From contig UZAE01012193.1 of assembly GCA_900617975.1 (NCBI GenBank), positions 1 to 37,630 on the forward strand: a DNA stretch of 37,630 nucleotides. Reading direction: 5' to 3'. The stretch is from Rodentolepis nana. Lineage: Eukaryota > Platyhelminthes > Cestoda > Cyclophyllidea > Hymenolepididae. Below, one piece after another: positions 23,103 through 34,641 of the stretch. The notes under the pieces were generated by a model. The model was not told the DNA's origin. It searched no databases and was given only the letters and a program-made list of their open reading frames with translations. A program made the translations under genes and the position numbers. Numbering within the stretch: the stretch's first letter is position 1; each line of letters begins with the position of its first letter.

Positions 23103-26100
23103 ATGACGGAAAATCTAACGAGAACACCAGATGCGACAAACAGTTTTGATAAATCGCAATTAGCTAGCCTGATTCCATTTCATTGCGATATTATTTGTGA
23201 TGCTGTTGCCATACTATTCAAAGGTGTTCTTGGTAAATGGTTAATGGTGTCGTCCGGAGTTGCAACTCTGGAAGCCAATAAAAAAGACAACATGTTACAT
23301 ATTTGTATCTACTCCCTTACGGTATGTTTATTTTCTTTTAAGTGCTTCTTTTATCTTCTTAGTCAATATGTTCTTATTGTTTAATTTTTTCAGAAAAGAC
23401 TGAAGGATTTCGATACAAAACTGTTCAAAGAAATGAGTTATACTGTTTCCTCTTCTCGATTTCATACTTTTTCTGATGGCGAAGATTCTTACGGTCTCTC
23501 GTTTTCTAATGCCACTGATGCTCAGAATTTCTTTGAGCATACTAAGGGTTTCCTATATTCAACACCTCTAATAACTCCCAGGTTATCATATGGAACTACA
23601 TCTAAAGCTGGTAGGACAAGCCGAAGAAGTTCTGGCCTTTTCCTTGGTAAATTAAAGAATAAAGTGAGTGAAGTACCAATAGCTAGCTTATCTCATAATA
23701 CGGCAACAATTGGAGACATCATAGGTCTAGTAATATGTTTTATTTGGTTATTTTTAGAAATCCAATAGGAAAAATGATAAGGTTTGTTAAGTTTAATTTT
23801 GACAATGTACCTTTTATTGATATTATCGATTAAATTTTTTAATTATGGAATTTAGAAACCGAACATTGAGGTTAAAGTGAATACCTTTAAACACGTCAGT
23901 CACGTTGGTTTCACAGAAAACGCTGGATTACAAGTTACCGCTGAAACTGAAGAACTAGCAAATCAACTCATTAAGGCTCTCAATTTAACAATTAATGACG
24001 AAAAAGAAATGCAATGTGTTAAGGAAACTATCAATAAATTCGGACCAAATCAAGTAAGTAAATAGCTTTATGTGAAAATCGGTAAATAAGCCCCTTCGGG
24101 TATTGGCCATCTTTATATCTACTTAGAAGAGAATTTTAGTATGATGTATTCTACTTTAATTGTCAAAGGAGAGGTAGAGGGAGTTTCTGGCTTTTAAAGC
24201 AGAGGAAACAATTCAAACCACCGTCCTTCCTAGTTTTGCTCATTTGAGATAAAACGGGCTTATAGAACTTGAGATTAGCGAGTTAAAATTGTTGTCAATC
24301 AAATTAATAATATAACCAAAATCACAGAATTTAGATGACGGAGGAACGAATCAAACTCAGAAGTAAGGATTGCAATCATATAACTAACTTAATCTCAAAT
24401 ATTCCAATGTAAAGAGTTCAATTCTAAGCATAATTTTAGGAAATAATAAAGAATTCACTTATAATATTACTAGCTATTCGAGGTAATCTCTACCCATCTG
24501 GATTTTGATAAAACTAGTAATAATCTAAGGCCATGCTAATTGTGGATAATCCATTTATTTAAAACACTCCCAAAACAGAAAACCCTTATTTATTTATTTA
24601 TTTTACAGTTTCTTAAACTAGTTGCCTGAAGTATAATTCCTGGCAGTTCTTGTGGATCTAAACTGTCCCAAAAGAAGCTGGAGGGAGGAGAGAGAGGGGG
24701 GGGGATTGAAAGGCTAGTGATAACGGCCCAAAGGCAAACACAAGGTATATGTAATTATTAGTAAGAGATTTATGTAAAGTAAATATGATCTAAAATCTTT
24801 CCCGAGATAACAAAAGCATCACATTTTAAAATGGCTAGTTAATATTAATTCCAAAGCAATATCTGCTATCACAGAAACTACGAAACCTCTTTCTTAAGTA
24901 AAACCTGACAACAGTTTAGGGAAAGCGTCGAAAAGTGACTATAACTTTATAAAATTATTGAAAATGACGCTCGCACACTAAACTGCTCGTATGATTTATT
25001 GCGATACAGCGTCCGAAGTTTGAGTTGAGCTGTAATGAATGTTCACTATATAGCACAGTGAGAACCTGTGGTTTTCTCTTTCTCTCACTGAGGTTTAGGT
25101 TTAAATCGCATAACGCGTGAGGAATCTAGCTGAAGTGCTGGTTTATTTCCCCCCCCTCCCTTTGATTCTCATCAACTTTCTAGCTCTTCGATTTGCCCAA
25201 TTTTCGCCGTTGTCTCATTTATTCGAGCTTTAGTCTCTCTCTCTCCCCCCCCCCCACTTCTCTCACTTCTACACCTTACACTTGGCACAGTCCGGTTGCC
25301 TTGACTCTGCTCACTCTCTTCCTATAAGCAGTTGGCGAGGACTACAGCCAAACGCGTAATTTCTGTCTTTCTGTCAGGTCTCTTTCAAAACATCTATTGC
25401 TAAATTCTTGCTTAGTTTTCTAGCATAACATCTACTTGATCAACTTAATTGCATAATTATATAATGCTCTTATTTTTTACCTCAACTTGGATTCCCCTTT
25501 CAGCTACTACAAAGTCGTAAAAATGTATTCAACATGGCGGTCAAATGCAGTCTCACCTAATTTATAAGTGGCCTCCTTTAGAAACTACTCTAAAGTAACA
25601 TTATTGGAATAAGTTTTGTGTCACACGATTCCTGCTTCAACCACCAACTGGGATGCCAAATAATTAGATCTTGGAGTAATGTTTGCAAGAAATCTGTTTT
25701 TACAGCTTCATCAGGAGATGTCATGAGAATATTCTGAGCCCGGTGCTTCAGACATGATTGAAAATTTCAAAGCCGGGAAAGGCTTATCAGTTTAAAAGAA
25801 ACATATTATTATAAATTGTAAGCACATTGCTACAATAGAACTGAAAGTATTTTGAGGCGTGGCTCGCAAACGCACAGGTCAATAAGAAGAAAAGGGAAGT
25901 AGTGAATAAATTGAACTTCAAACATACTCGACGTTACAGTCCCATTGGGGATTGTAACGAGGTGGCTGACTCCAATCTCAATTCTTTCAAATATCCTGTA
26001 ATGAATATTTATTTAGACAGGCCCCCTGAAACATAGTTAGTGTCACCTGCATCGATAAGACAATTCGTAATTGTCTGGAAACCATCACCGTATTAAGACT

Positions 26101-27149
26101 ACATTCATGTGTATTCCCGGGGTCATTGCATTCAAACTGGTTTCTTGAGATTAATTATCTGTATGCGTATTTCTAAGCCCATATCTGCCCTCTTAACGCC
26201 TTAGAGTGCATGGCTATTGATTGCCAAATTTATTTTTATCTTTTTCAAATAGGTAAAGAAGGCGATGGAGCAAAAACGACAGGCCCCTCCGGTCCCTTCA
26301 ACTCAACAACTACCACCTCCATCATCGCGACAACTACCACCTCAATCACCTCAACAACTACCACCTCCATCATATCAACAACTGCCACCTCCATCACCTC
26401 AACAACTACCACCTCCATCATCGCGACAACTACCACCTCCATCACCTCAACAATTACCACCTCCCCCACCTCCTCCTCCCTCTGCCCCACCTACATCTAT
26501 ACTAAGTCCAAAGTCTAGCCATGGAGTTCTATTGGATTCTATCGTTAACTTCAATCCGAATAAACTAACAAAGGTATTTACTACTGCCTTCATTATTGTC
26601 CATGACGGTGCGTGAAGTGTTCCTTCACGCTTCCATATTATGAAAGCATTATATAGTCCTTATTTGCATAAGGAGTATAACCCACTATGCAATGTTAGGG
26701 TAACCGAATCAGAATACCAATAATTGTGAGTTGACCTGATTTTATTGTACAACAGCAACCAAAGTTCGAATGAGAGTGAAAAAGGAACGTAGATTAAGTA
26801 AAGGCGAAACTGAGGTATCATGGATAGGATGAAAGCATAGATGAAAGAACGAAAACGAGGATTCAGGAGAGATCATGTGAGAAGAAATTTTAAGAGCAAT
26901 TTAATTGAATTTGTAGCTTTTTGGAGTATCTTTGAGCTCAATCTAGCCAATTCCTCAAGATTGTACAATTGAAAAATATTGGTCTGTCTTTAATTTCAGG
27001 TAAATACAGTCGAAAGAAAGGAAAGTACGCCAGATTTAATGGATTCAATTGAGGAAGCGCTGATTCAAATGTTGAATCAGAGGAGAGGTCGTCTAACGCA
27101 AAATGATACTGATGATGATGATGATGATGATGATGGATCGGACTTCTAA
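23103..27149 (+). CDS. WASL: WASP/N-WASP-like actin nucleation-promoting factor, short form
   Basis: Five exons (23103-23321, 23394-23663, 23856-24053, 26253-26573, 27000-27149) encode 385 residues, against ~500 in human WASP and N-WASP. Domain order is diagnostic. A WH1/EVH1 domain spans about 17-125 (MVSSGVATLEANKKD, SRFHTFSDGEDSYGLSFSNA). A basic stretch precedes a CRIB-like FKHVSHVG at 174-181. A proline-rich region (248-305) is built of QLPPPSxx repeats. A single WH2 lies at about 321-337 (LLDSIVNFNPNKLTKV), then a central helix (DLMDSIEEALIQMLNQRRGRL) and an acidic end. The family role is to relay Cdc42 and phosphoinositide signals to Arp2/3. Odd points: CRIB lacks the usual upstream I-S-x-P, and the tail is D8-GSDF without the terminal Trp. 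Introns are 72, 192, 2199 and 426 bp. Confidence 0.9.
24054..26252 (+). other. Long intron 3 of the WASP-like gene
   Basis: A 2199-bp intron separating the GTPase-binding exon from the proline-rich exon. It contains G9 (24696-24704), C8 (25149-25156) and C11 (25245-25255) in CT-rich patches, and a TTTA-type simple repeat near 24590-24604. No retroposon copy or nested gene was recognised. Confidence 0.6.
26307..26474 (+). repeat. Coding minisatellite, seven 24-bp units (QLPPPSxx)
   Basis: Seven 8-residue units start with Gln-Leu-Pro-Pro: QLPPPSSR, QLPPQSPQ, QLPPPSYQ, QLPPPSPQ, QLPPPSSR, QLPPPSPQ and QLPPPPPP. They make up the proline-rich region of the WASP-like protein, which in this family binds profilin and SH3 domains. 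Near-identity at the DNA level suggests unit duplication, so length may vary between individuals. Confidence 0.9.
27111..27134 (+). repeat. (GAT)8 encoding the acidic tail
   Basis: Eight GAT codons encode the Asp8 run near the C-terminus of the WASP-like protein. The acidic Arp2/3-binding region is therefore a pure trinucleotide microsatellite and could change in length by slippage. Confidence 0.95.
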
Positions 27150-27170
27150 CTTAAAAAAGGCAACTATTTT

Positions 27171-27183
27171 CTCTCTCTCTCTC

Positions 27184-27268
<85 letters not shown>
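27171..27268. repeat. Compound CT/CA/GA microsatellite
   Basis: A CT-rich start (27171-27186), (CA)31 at 27187-27248 and (GA)10 at 27249-27268 begin 22 bp after the stop codon of the WASP-like gene, so they probably lie in its 3' UTR. Confidence 0.95.
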
Positions 27269-27340
27269 TTTCGCCATCCATTGAATTTGATATAGCAAAT
27301 TCCCTCTCTATTTTTGTCAATTTTGCATTACTGGTATAAT

Positions 27341-27695
27341 CGTATTTATAATTTATTTACTTATTTAAAATGGGGGGTGTTTTGATAGTTACCATTAGCC
27401 ATTTAGCTGACTTCGGACTTCACAGAGGGGAGGAGCATCACAATAAGAAAAAGTCGAGAGGGGGGGGGATAGAAGAATGAATTACAGATGTAAAAGCGAC
27501 AGACAGACAAAAAGGCAGAGAAAAAAGATGAGATGAGTACTTTGGTAGTGGTCGAATATGGCATACAGAAGGGTCATGGTAGCTTGAAGTCAGAAATCAA
27601 CTGTCGGTTAATAGACTTTTTTGCCGTATGATTATACGTTGTCCAGGGTGCACCAAGTGAAGGTAATTCTTTTGCGCACCCTCCGTATGTATAAT
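27341..27695 (-). mobile_element. Retroposon copy C with 12-bp target-site duplication
   Basis: The element body is about 27353-27683, minus orientation. The direct repeat is CGTATTTATAAT (27341-27352) and CGTATGTATAAT (27684-27695), with one mismatch, suggesting an older insertion. The 5' end reads AGGGTGCGC after one extra base, the middle is pyrimidine-rich on its own strand, and the 3' end is diverged (CCCATTTTAAATAAGTAAAT). It lies about 200 bp downstream of the WASP-like stop codon in antisense orientation. AATAAA on the plus strand at 27693-27698, at its far edge, could serve as a poly(A) signal for that gene. Confidence 0.88.
27611..27682 (-). ncRNA. HDV-like ribozyme, copy C (P2 broken)
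   Basis: P1 is fully paired, AGGGTGC with GCACCCT, now with an A-U first pair. P3 ACC/GGT, P1.1 GG and P4 CGTAT/ATACG are kept, and the active-site C remains in CGGCAAAAAA. The 5' P2 strand has drifted (AAAGAA opposite GTCTAT), so P2 is mostly lost. L3 has changed from TCC to TTC. Confidence 0.78.
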
Positions 27696-28717
27696 AAAAC
27701 AGAATATCGAACAAAGCACATATTTATCAACTTTAAAAAGAAACCACTTATAAATGTAGGCATCAATATGCTCAACATCCACCTTTTCAATTAAAAATTG
27801 GATTAAATTTTTTATCAATTATACTGAGACCTGTCTCTAGTGCTCCGAAATTTCGGTGAGAGAGGTCACTGGTTTTCGCTAATTTCTATTTGTTCGTGGA
27901 TGTGAAGGTGTTCTCATAACCATTTTCGAACGGCTTGGCCATTACACCCATAACCATTGAGTTCGTGCACACACGAGCATGCACCAACTGTTTATTAACC
28001 ATTGAAAAGCGATTCCACATATTTAAATACATGACACTCGGCTTCGTTTGGATAGAACGCTTAAATACTAACAAAATTGATATGTTTTCACTTCGTGTGT
28101 AATCGACTTTTAATAGAATCCCAAACTGGTCAATATTTAAACGTGTGCTTCTGCCTAACACCTTGTTAGAAGCACCTTTAACATACCAACTTTTTAAACA
28201 ATATTTCTGTTTAAATGAAGTTAATTTCTCATATCTTAAAACATTAAAATGAAAGGTCTACACTTTCGCCTCGGTGCTATTTTTCTAAGAGTTGTGATCA
28301 ATGATGTGCAGAAAAGAAGCACCAATCTTTTTCAGTGAATGTGCCAAGATTGATAAAAGTCAGAAAACCAAGGTGAATTCTTCGACTTAAACTTATTGGT
28401 CTTGGATTCGAAGAAAGAATAATTCAATTTGACCTAATCAAAACAAAACTAATTTATGAAAAGAACGCTCATGAAAACTTAGGACTTTGGGTTTTCGTTT
28501 GAGAAAAACTGATACTCGTGTTTACAGAAAAGACTTCTGGGAGGAAAGTGAGCAACCAATGGACAAGATAAATGACATATCGGGACTAAAATATGGCAGT
28601 ACAACTCCCAAGCCAAGTTAAAATATTTTAAGTAACTTCAACCTGAAAGGTTCTTACCCGCTTCGGCATTGCATTAACATCTCCATCAAATAGATGTATT
28701 TGACTTGATTACCCCAT

Positions 28718-28756
<39 letters not shown>

Positions 28757-30111
28757 CTGTTTCTTGTTTTAAAATTTACAAAAGGAAATGTTATGAGCAC
28801 AAGCTATTTGGATGCCAATTTCGGCGACCGTTGAGGATGAAATTGCATTGGGAAGATAAGTTACCTATGAAGGAAAGCTTCTAACATTCTTCAACATAAA
28901 ATCGGTTAAAATTCATTTACTATCACAATAAAGCGTACATCTGACAAGGACTCACATTTGGATGCTCTGATGATGGCATTAATCTTAAGGTGACTATATT
29001 TTCATTGATTTATTCTCAGATCTGTTGAAAAACTTTAATCAGGCTTAAAATCAGATTAACTTTTACAATCATGCAAATTCATTATATCACGAAAACAACT
29101 TGAGGTAATTTAATTATGCGTGAGTTATTTATAATCTCAAGAAGCCGCTAGACTTTTTTTCATTTTGACATAGGCTAAAAATGAGAAGAGTCAACTCCAC
29201 AACATTTTAAGGAAAAAATTTTCGCGCCTTGTTCCATTTTTGTTTGTATTTTCTAAATATTGCACACTCTTGCAGAGTATTTTTTCCCCAGACATGACTG
29301 GAGTTCTGACGTGATGAGATTAGATTTATTAGATATGAACAACCCAAATTAGTATTGTTACTGCCAGTTAGTCTCCCCAACCAATCGATTGCATGCCTGG
29401 ACTGGTTAATAACACAGAATTACCGTAATATTTGAAATTTTGAAGTAACTAGCATTAAGATACCTCTTTTTCATAACTTAGCTTAAACTTTAAATTGCAG
29501 CCAAAAAGCGAGAAGAGGGGTACAAGATCTAGTAAGGGTATTACTTTAATGAAGTGTGTTTGGGTGTGGAGGGCATTGAAATTAGTATACATTTGAAGTG
29601 ACTTAGACAGACGCTAATAGGAAGAAATCACAAATGGAATGGAGATAGGCGATAAAAAGCAAGTAGGAGTTGGCGATGGGAGCTAAAATAGGAGTCGAGT
29701 TGATATTGCGGTGGAATACACTTTACCATGGCAAAGACCGATGAAGTAGTTACAAAACGGTGGTGGATACCTGCTTGCCATTGAAGAATAAGCCCCTTAC
29801 AGCTAAGTATTTAGAAAGAGCTTTTTAATCAGAAAGTGCGAAGGATTTTCTTTTTTTCAATGATTCCACAGTCAGTTTTACTTCATATGATTATTAAATC
29901 GACAAAAAATCCCATTGAGCATATTGTGGAGTATTTGAAATGCTTCCACGTTTGTTTTACCAATAGCCATTCAGTAACTGATAAATTTGACCCAAAATTG
30001 TTTTATTTCTGCCCGTTCCAGTACATGTTGACTTCTGCCAGCGTAGGCATCTAATTCATTCAAAATCTAGTTAATTAATGCAAAAAAAACTGTGATTAAA
30101 TTTACTTTTAG
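27696..30111. other. Non-coding stretch, no gene assigned
   Basis: AT-rich sequence with an (AT)16 microsatellite and no recognisable protein. Upstream exons of the terminal exon at 30112-30227 should lie here or further 5', but none could be joined to it in phase with confidence. Confidence 0.45.
28723..28754. repeat. (AT)16 microsatellite
   Basis: A perfect 32-bp AT dinucleotide run. Confidence 0.95.
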
Positions 30112-30227
30112 CTCCAAAAACATGGCGACCCTCTCTTAATGAAATCTTTACTATCGAGCCAAGTGGATTGCGTGTCGTAAAGTTAGGAAACCGATACGGC
30201 GAAGAATTGATTCAAAGATTTCTTTGA
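30112..30227 (+). CDS. Candidate terminal exon of an unidentified gene
   Basis: A T-rich acceptor (ATTTACTTTTAG) is followed by 2 nt completing a codon, then 37 open codons and TGA at 30225-30227. The residues look coding rather than AT-driven, for example SLNEIFTIEPSGLRVVKLGN and RYGEELIQRFL, rich in Glu, Gly, Val and Arg. The acceptor matches the T-rich acceptors of the four confident genes. The preceding exon must end in phase 1 and was not found, and the product is not recognised. It converges on the minus-strand candidate at 32978-33089. Confidence 0.42.
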
Positions 30228-30603
30228 AGTGCTTTGAGCCAACAAATTGAATTTACCTCTTGATCCATTTCTTATAAAATGTCTTTATTAATCACATTTA
30301 CTTGTTCTATTAATAGAGAATTGATTGATTCCGTTAAGGTAGCTTCTTTTTTAAGTTTTAATTTTAAATATAGAGAAAAGAATGGTTGAAGAATTTAGTG
30401 ATTAAAATAGATTTTGTTTCGCCTTATAAAATATTTAGATTGAGTTTACGGATATTTCAGAGTGAAAAGTTCTTTTCAAGTCTCATGAAATTCAGACAAG
30501 TTGATTTTTTAACTACTTAGAATGCATAAAGGGAAAAAATTCAACCTCTGCTTTGCAAATTTGGTACAGAGCTGTCACTCCTCTGCCTTGACAACATTAC
30601 AGG

Positions 30604-30635
<32 letters not shown>

Positions 30636-32977
30636 AGAGGAGGAGGGCAGGCTTGGACACGCCTCTATTTTTCGATCTCAGATGTCTAACTCTCACTCGG
30701 GGCAACAAGTTCCGATTGGAAGTGTGTATACAATCATTATATTTTGAGTAATTAAATTGTCGCTGTTTTATATCGTTCCACCAAAACAGATGACTTAATT
30801 CATTAAAAAAATTTGAGGCTTTTATCAATGCTATTTCAGTAAATAATTGTGGTGGAAGAGTATCTTAAATACAAACTTATTGAGGGCAATTGTACCGATG
30901 GGGTAGTATTGGAGTTGTTTGGCTTGGAATTCAAGGAGTACTAAAAATGGAATGCACAATCATAGTATTAAGGATCGAATGTTTCATAGCTCAACTCCAA
31001 TCTAAAGTCTTAAGTTGACAAGTGCACATTTACTTAGAATACTAATAGCTAATAATAAATAGGTTTTTAAAAATGGTTGCCTACTTAAAAAGAAGCCATC
31101 ATTGTTACATTTGTTTAAAACAAAAAATATGACATTTAACCTTTTAATATGGTTTCGACTTTCTGTTCCCTGCACTTTCATACTAAAAACACCATCAAGT
31201 ATAAAAATAGTCCACCGTTTGTAAGACAATTGTTAAAAAATGGGCCCATTTTTTCTCCTCTTCAAATAAACCAATACTTTCTGCGAATAATGATTTTGGA
31301 AGCATTCATACATAAGAGGTTGCTGTTCCTGTATGATCAAGCAGCATTGAGGAGAAAAGGAATTTGGCTTGACTTCACAGAACTGAGATTTCTTCTTTTC
31401 ATCGATAAATGAAATTCTACTGTGTTCTTTATCAACTTTTATATTACTAGGTTGCTACTTTCAATTATTTAGTACAATGTCAATTTCACTGTGAGCTTCG
31501 AACTGAGGCGTGAAAAATCTGATAGGCTAAGTGAAATTACACTTTCATGTTTATTCCTTCACCTCGATATGAATATCACCAACTCTCTTGCGAACGCAAA
31601 CCTCTGGTAATGTGTGCGTGTGCGAGCACACTTTAATTAAAAGACCAGGTCAAATCATACTCTTTGTGAAAAGGCTAGTTAAGGATATTTTAGTTGCAGG
31701 TATTTGAAATTTAAAAAGCATACTTAAATATGATTAATTGAGAATCATAATTCAATCTTAGCATTTTAAAAGAAGTCACGCCAATAGTATCATTAATCCC
31801 AATGCTATTGCTATCACCACTATTTTGAATAAATTATTAGCGTGCCTTATTTTACACCGTATTTCATATCTCATATCCTGAATTCGAAAGATGGCCTTCA
31901 TTCAACATTTTGAAGTTCAATTTCGAGAAAGGTGAAATACACCATTACATTCGTAATTATGGATGAAGGCTCCATTATTAGAAGGGTTTGAATTTATAAT
32001 TAATCATGCAAGAAATTGGATTTAGAGGCTAAGAATTACTCAGCATGTGTTGGAGAGCATTTTTAGCATCTACGTTTTGAGTATGAATAACTCAGTTATT
32101 TTGTTCTGATTGGTTCGTTTTTAACCAATCATTTAACTGAATGTGTTTATATTCAAAGATAGAACTGATCAAAGCAGCGTCTTTAAATAAATTCATGACT
32201 TAGAAATATATTCTGCTAAAGTTTTCTTTACTTTGTTCACCTTCCGGATAGCACTTTTCAAACTCTCTATTTCGAAGTATAAATTTCGATAAAAGAAATA
32301 AGCGTTTGATTTTGAATAATCGAAAATCTAATGACAAATGAATTGAATGAAAAACATACTTTATTTTTCTCTGTAAAGTGCTTATCAGTAAACTGAGAAT
32401 GAATTGAATGAACGAATTGAACCTTGCCATCCAAATGAAAAGGTACTCTCGAATAGCATTTTGGAAAGTTATTAGTTGATTAAGATGTTTGAGTTCATAT
32501 TGTAGGCAGCTTGCTGATAACCGGAAAGTAGGTCTATCAAATGTAAAAGGTCCTTTCCTTATTTCTAACTCTCAGTGAAATTCACCACTCTATTTAACTA
32601 TTCTTGCGGTCTTTGCTGTTTCCTTGTCACTGACAACCTACTACACGCTCGATTTCCATCACACGGTTAGCCTTCCCTTCTAGACTCTTTTCCCATTTCT
32701 TAAGCCTACAGTCAGGTCCACCAGCTGTCTTAACTCATTTCCGATACTCCGATCACTACTTTTTTAGAAATTCCCTCCCCTCAATTCTTTCTTATAGCCC
32801 CCCCCCCCAATTCCCTCTCCTAAATACACACTATTTCAGCCTGCTACTTATTTGTTCTTATAACATATTTTCATCATACTCTCGACCTTCGTTTAACGCA
32901 TTTTGTAGTAAAGCTTATATAAACTTTTCCATCCTTCAAAATAGAACTTTTAAGTAAATATCCTATTTTATTTTTAA
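30228..32977. other. Non-coding stretch between two candidate terminal exons
   Basis: AT-rich, with a G30 homopolymer at 30605-30634 and a CT-rich patch with C11 at 32798-32808. Open frames are at chance level. The one at 30541-30828 (minus) gains its proline run from the G tract and is not credible as a gene. Confidence 0.5.
30605..30634. repeat. G30 homopolymer
   Basis: Thirty consecutive G, continuing into a purine-rich GAAGAGGAGGAGGG. It is the longest homopolymer in the window, with strong quadruplex potential. Its exact length in an assembly should be treated as uncertain. Confidence 0.9.
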
Positions 32978-33089
32978 TTACCGAGTACCAATAATCTCAA
33001 CGGTTCCGTAAACCGATCCGGAGTCAATATGACCATTGTTAATGCCAAGCAAATCATGACCATCGGCATTATATTTGCTCCTGAGTTGC
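32978..33089 (-). CDS. Candidate terminal exon of an unidentified minus-strand gene
   Basis: On the minus strand a pyrimidine-rich acceptor (CTTCACCTCTTAG) is followed by 1 nt plus 36 codons and TAA (32980-32978). The peptide has a convincingly coding composition (QLRSKYNADGHDLLGINNG, then HIDSGSVYGTVEIIGTR). A 26-nt exon at 33148-33123, ending in phase 2 and separated by a 33-bp intron (33122-33090), can be joined in frame and reads NIQQFDTLA, but its donor (GTCTTA) is poor. I do not recognise the protein. Further exons should lie above 33150. Confidence 0.42.
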
Positions 33090-33148
33090 CTAAGAGGTGA
33101 AGTTATTAAGCTGAGGTAAGACGCCAGCGTATCAAATTGCTGTATATT

Positions 33149-34641
33149 CTGAGGTCAATCGCCCTCTTGCATACTCCGATTCTTAAATAACGGAAAGAAT
33201 ATGGTGCTAACATTTAATTCTGGTATTGATTTAATTTTGACACTTTTGGAGATCTTATGAACACGATATCTAATACTGGTTAAGCGATTCAGTAGGTCCA
33301 TAAATAATGTCTACATGTCTATTTCTCATTCCCTCCCCCCCCCCCCCCACTTCCCGCCGATTTGAGAAAAATAAAAAGAGCTTTATGCCATGTTTGTTTG
33401 AAAAGAGAAGTGCTGACGATCTTGTACAATGACTATACTTTTATTCCAAAAGTAGCAGTAAGGACAATTAAGGGTACTTTTATAATATGACTGAGTAAGG
33501 CTTGAACATGCAAAGACCTTAAGGACCGAGTGAATGAAACATTTTGCCAATCTGAGGCACCGTTGTCATGATGAATCAGTGGTGTATAGAAGCAGAGAGG
33601 AAAGAGGGGGGGGGGTGTAAGAAGGAGAACTGGCCTACACGAAAATACCAGGTGCGTGCCGGTGGAAATGTGTGGTAAGGACAAAAGTACGAGGATGGTG
33701 GCTGGTGACCTATGAGTCATCACGTGGCGGCTACAGGTAGATCATCTACCGAAATGTTTTTTTTAATTCCCTAATTCCAATTCTTCCCCATTTTGACATA
33801 ACACATGAACAATGAAATGACTTTTATAATGAGTGGTGATCAATAATTCCCTAACTTATAAGGATAGTAAGACTGTTTTTTTGTCTCAACCACACTCCAC
33901 GGGCCATTGTATCAACTGGGAATATGAGAACCTGTATACTTTATTTCTACCTTGCAGCGAAATGTCGTTATTTATGATACATCACATGATTATTCATAGG
34001 TCCCCTCAGCCTAAGCAATCAGAGGATGACTCAGCAAAGAGATGAAAGTTGAGAGTCCCCCCCCCCTCTAAGCCTAATTATTAATCGCTTACAATTCCCC
34101 TTTCGCACAGGGGTTTAGATGAGGAACTCTGCTCTCTTTCACATTTCCCATTCTTCCGTCCTTCTCCAGTGGTCTTCCACTACACCATTCTTCTGATTTG
34201 TGAAAGATTGCTGCATCCAGCCAGCCTTCAAATTAATTGAACTTAAAGGTCACCTCTGAGCCTGACATGGTAAGATAATGAAACTGAACAAAACTCATAG
34301 ATTCACTATGCTGCTTGACGAAGGAGACATGTCGATGAGAAAACTGTTAACCTTCAGGTTGAACACCACCACCAGGATTAAGAAAAATTAAAACTGATTT
34401 CCATGGGTTATCTTTATGGCAGTATTCTTTTATTAACAACTCGTAATATGTTCCCTTATATTAATTCCCTATAATTTTCCCATTTAGGGCGTCCTTGGAT
34501 AGCCACCTCATTCACTTTACCGTAAGTCAGTTTGCACCCATTATTAATTCCCTTCTGCCGATGAACAAAAATCTTTCCTTTTTTATGTCCAGAGGAGGAA
34601 CAAATTTATCATCAGAGCATGGCTCTCAGAATCCTGCTCAT
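33149..34641. other. Non-coding stretch with C/G tracts
   Basis: It contains C14 (33335-33348), G10 (33606-33615) and C10 (34057-34066). The open frame at 33433-33723 (minus) spans the G10 tract and is not supported. No named gene was seen. Confidence 0.5.

Noticed and set aside
27886..28161. 91-codon minus-strand open frame
   Set aside because: No domain recognised. The length is within the chance range here.
30541..30828. Minus-strand frame with an 11-proline run
   Set aside because: The prolines come from the G30 homopolymer. The frame depends on its exact length.
34488..34521. 34-nt candidate micro-exon with T-rich acceptor and GTAAGT donor
   Set aside because: An AG followed by a GTAAGT at this distance will occur by chance in a window this size. 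No flanking exons join it.
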